In this document: in pieces, positions 12,445 to 12,491 of the stretch
Numbering within the stretch: position 1 is the stretch's first letter
Layout: each line of letters begins with the position of its first letter
Assembly: GCA_900549215.1 (NCBI GenBank)
Contig: URNJ01000042.1
Span: forward strand, 1 to 12,491
DNA: 12,491 nucleotides
Source of the DNA: an uncultured Collinsella sp.
GTDB taxonomy: Bacteria > Actinomycetota > Coriobacteriia > Coriobacteriales > Coriobacteriaceae
Direction: 5' to 3'
Notes under the pieces: generated by a model
What the model was told of the DNA's origin: nothing
Database searches by the model: none
Seen by the model: only the letters and a program-made list of their open reading frames with translations
Program-made: the position numbers and the translations under genes

Positions 12445-12491
12445 TATGAGCAGGACATTGTCAAGAGGCAAAATCGGGCCTGGCCCCAACG
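12442..12491. other. Unassigned sequence after the EIIC break
   Basis: Fifty bases to the window edge with no recognised match. The minus strand is open in one frame (GPGPILPLDNVLLILK...) and contains TTGACA (12464-12459). Too short to say whether this is the end of a mobile element, another gene or a misjoin. Confidence 0.3.

Noticed and set aside
12436..12464. Minus-strand TTGACA with TAAAAG as an outward promoter of a mobile element
   Set aside because: The spacer is only 15 nt, the -10 crosses the junction, and no terminal inverted repeat can be seen in the 50 nt available.

Overview
The window is a compact, fairly GC-rich bacterial segment with strong Shine-Dalgarno sites and genes on both strands. 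Gene content and protein flavour (fused FeoA-FeoB, a TrpX-type lipoprotein transporter, a free-standing EIIA, AsnRS) suggest a Gram-positive gut actinobacterium of the Coriobacteriia, most likely Collinsella or a close relative. That assignment is from memory of family sequences, not from a search.

Left end (1-1592): the C-terminal end of atpE and the first ~58 codons of atpF read rightward. They run abruptly, at 294-311, into the antisense of a secreted 5'-nucleotidase whose C-terminal domain is cut at the same point. An 18-20 bp sequence that codes sensibly in both genes lies exactly at the switch, so this is either a microhomology rearrangement or, more likely, a chimeric assembly join.

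Middle, leftward genes (1657-8079): two tandem terminators close a TrpX/TrpY/TrpZ-type ABC importer operon (lipoprotein 3665-4645, permease 2538-3461, ATPase 1751-2545). Upstream lies a WYL-domain regulator (4806-5591). Four near-identical copies of TTTTCAACAGC lie in and upstream of the regulator gene and on the -35 box of the importer promoter, so the regulator may control both itself and the transporter. Then come asnS (5850-7253) with its own terminator, and a glucose-type PTS EIIA (7435-7998) with its terminator and a LacI-family-like operator over its promoter.

Right, rightward genes (8242-12444): an alpha/beta-hydrolase esterase diverges from the EIIA gene. It is followed by a perfect hairpin and a ~105 nt cloverleaf-shaped palindromic element, then a promoter with two tandem 16 bp palindromes in front of a FeoA-FeoB fusion (9489-11849), the ferrous iron importer. 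A lower-GC leader precedes the start of a PTS EIIC gene that stops after 93 residues, with 50 nt of unassigned sequence to the window edge.

No tRNA, rRNA, CRISPR array, recognisable insertion sequence or clear riboswitch was seen. The items most worth following up are regulatory (the WYL 11-mer set, the feo tandem palindromes, the cloverleaf element) and the two gene-breaking junctions near the window ends.
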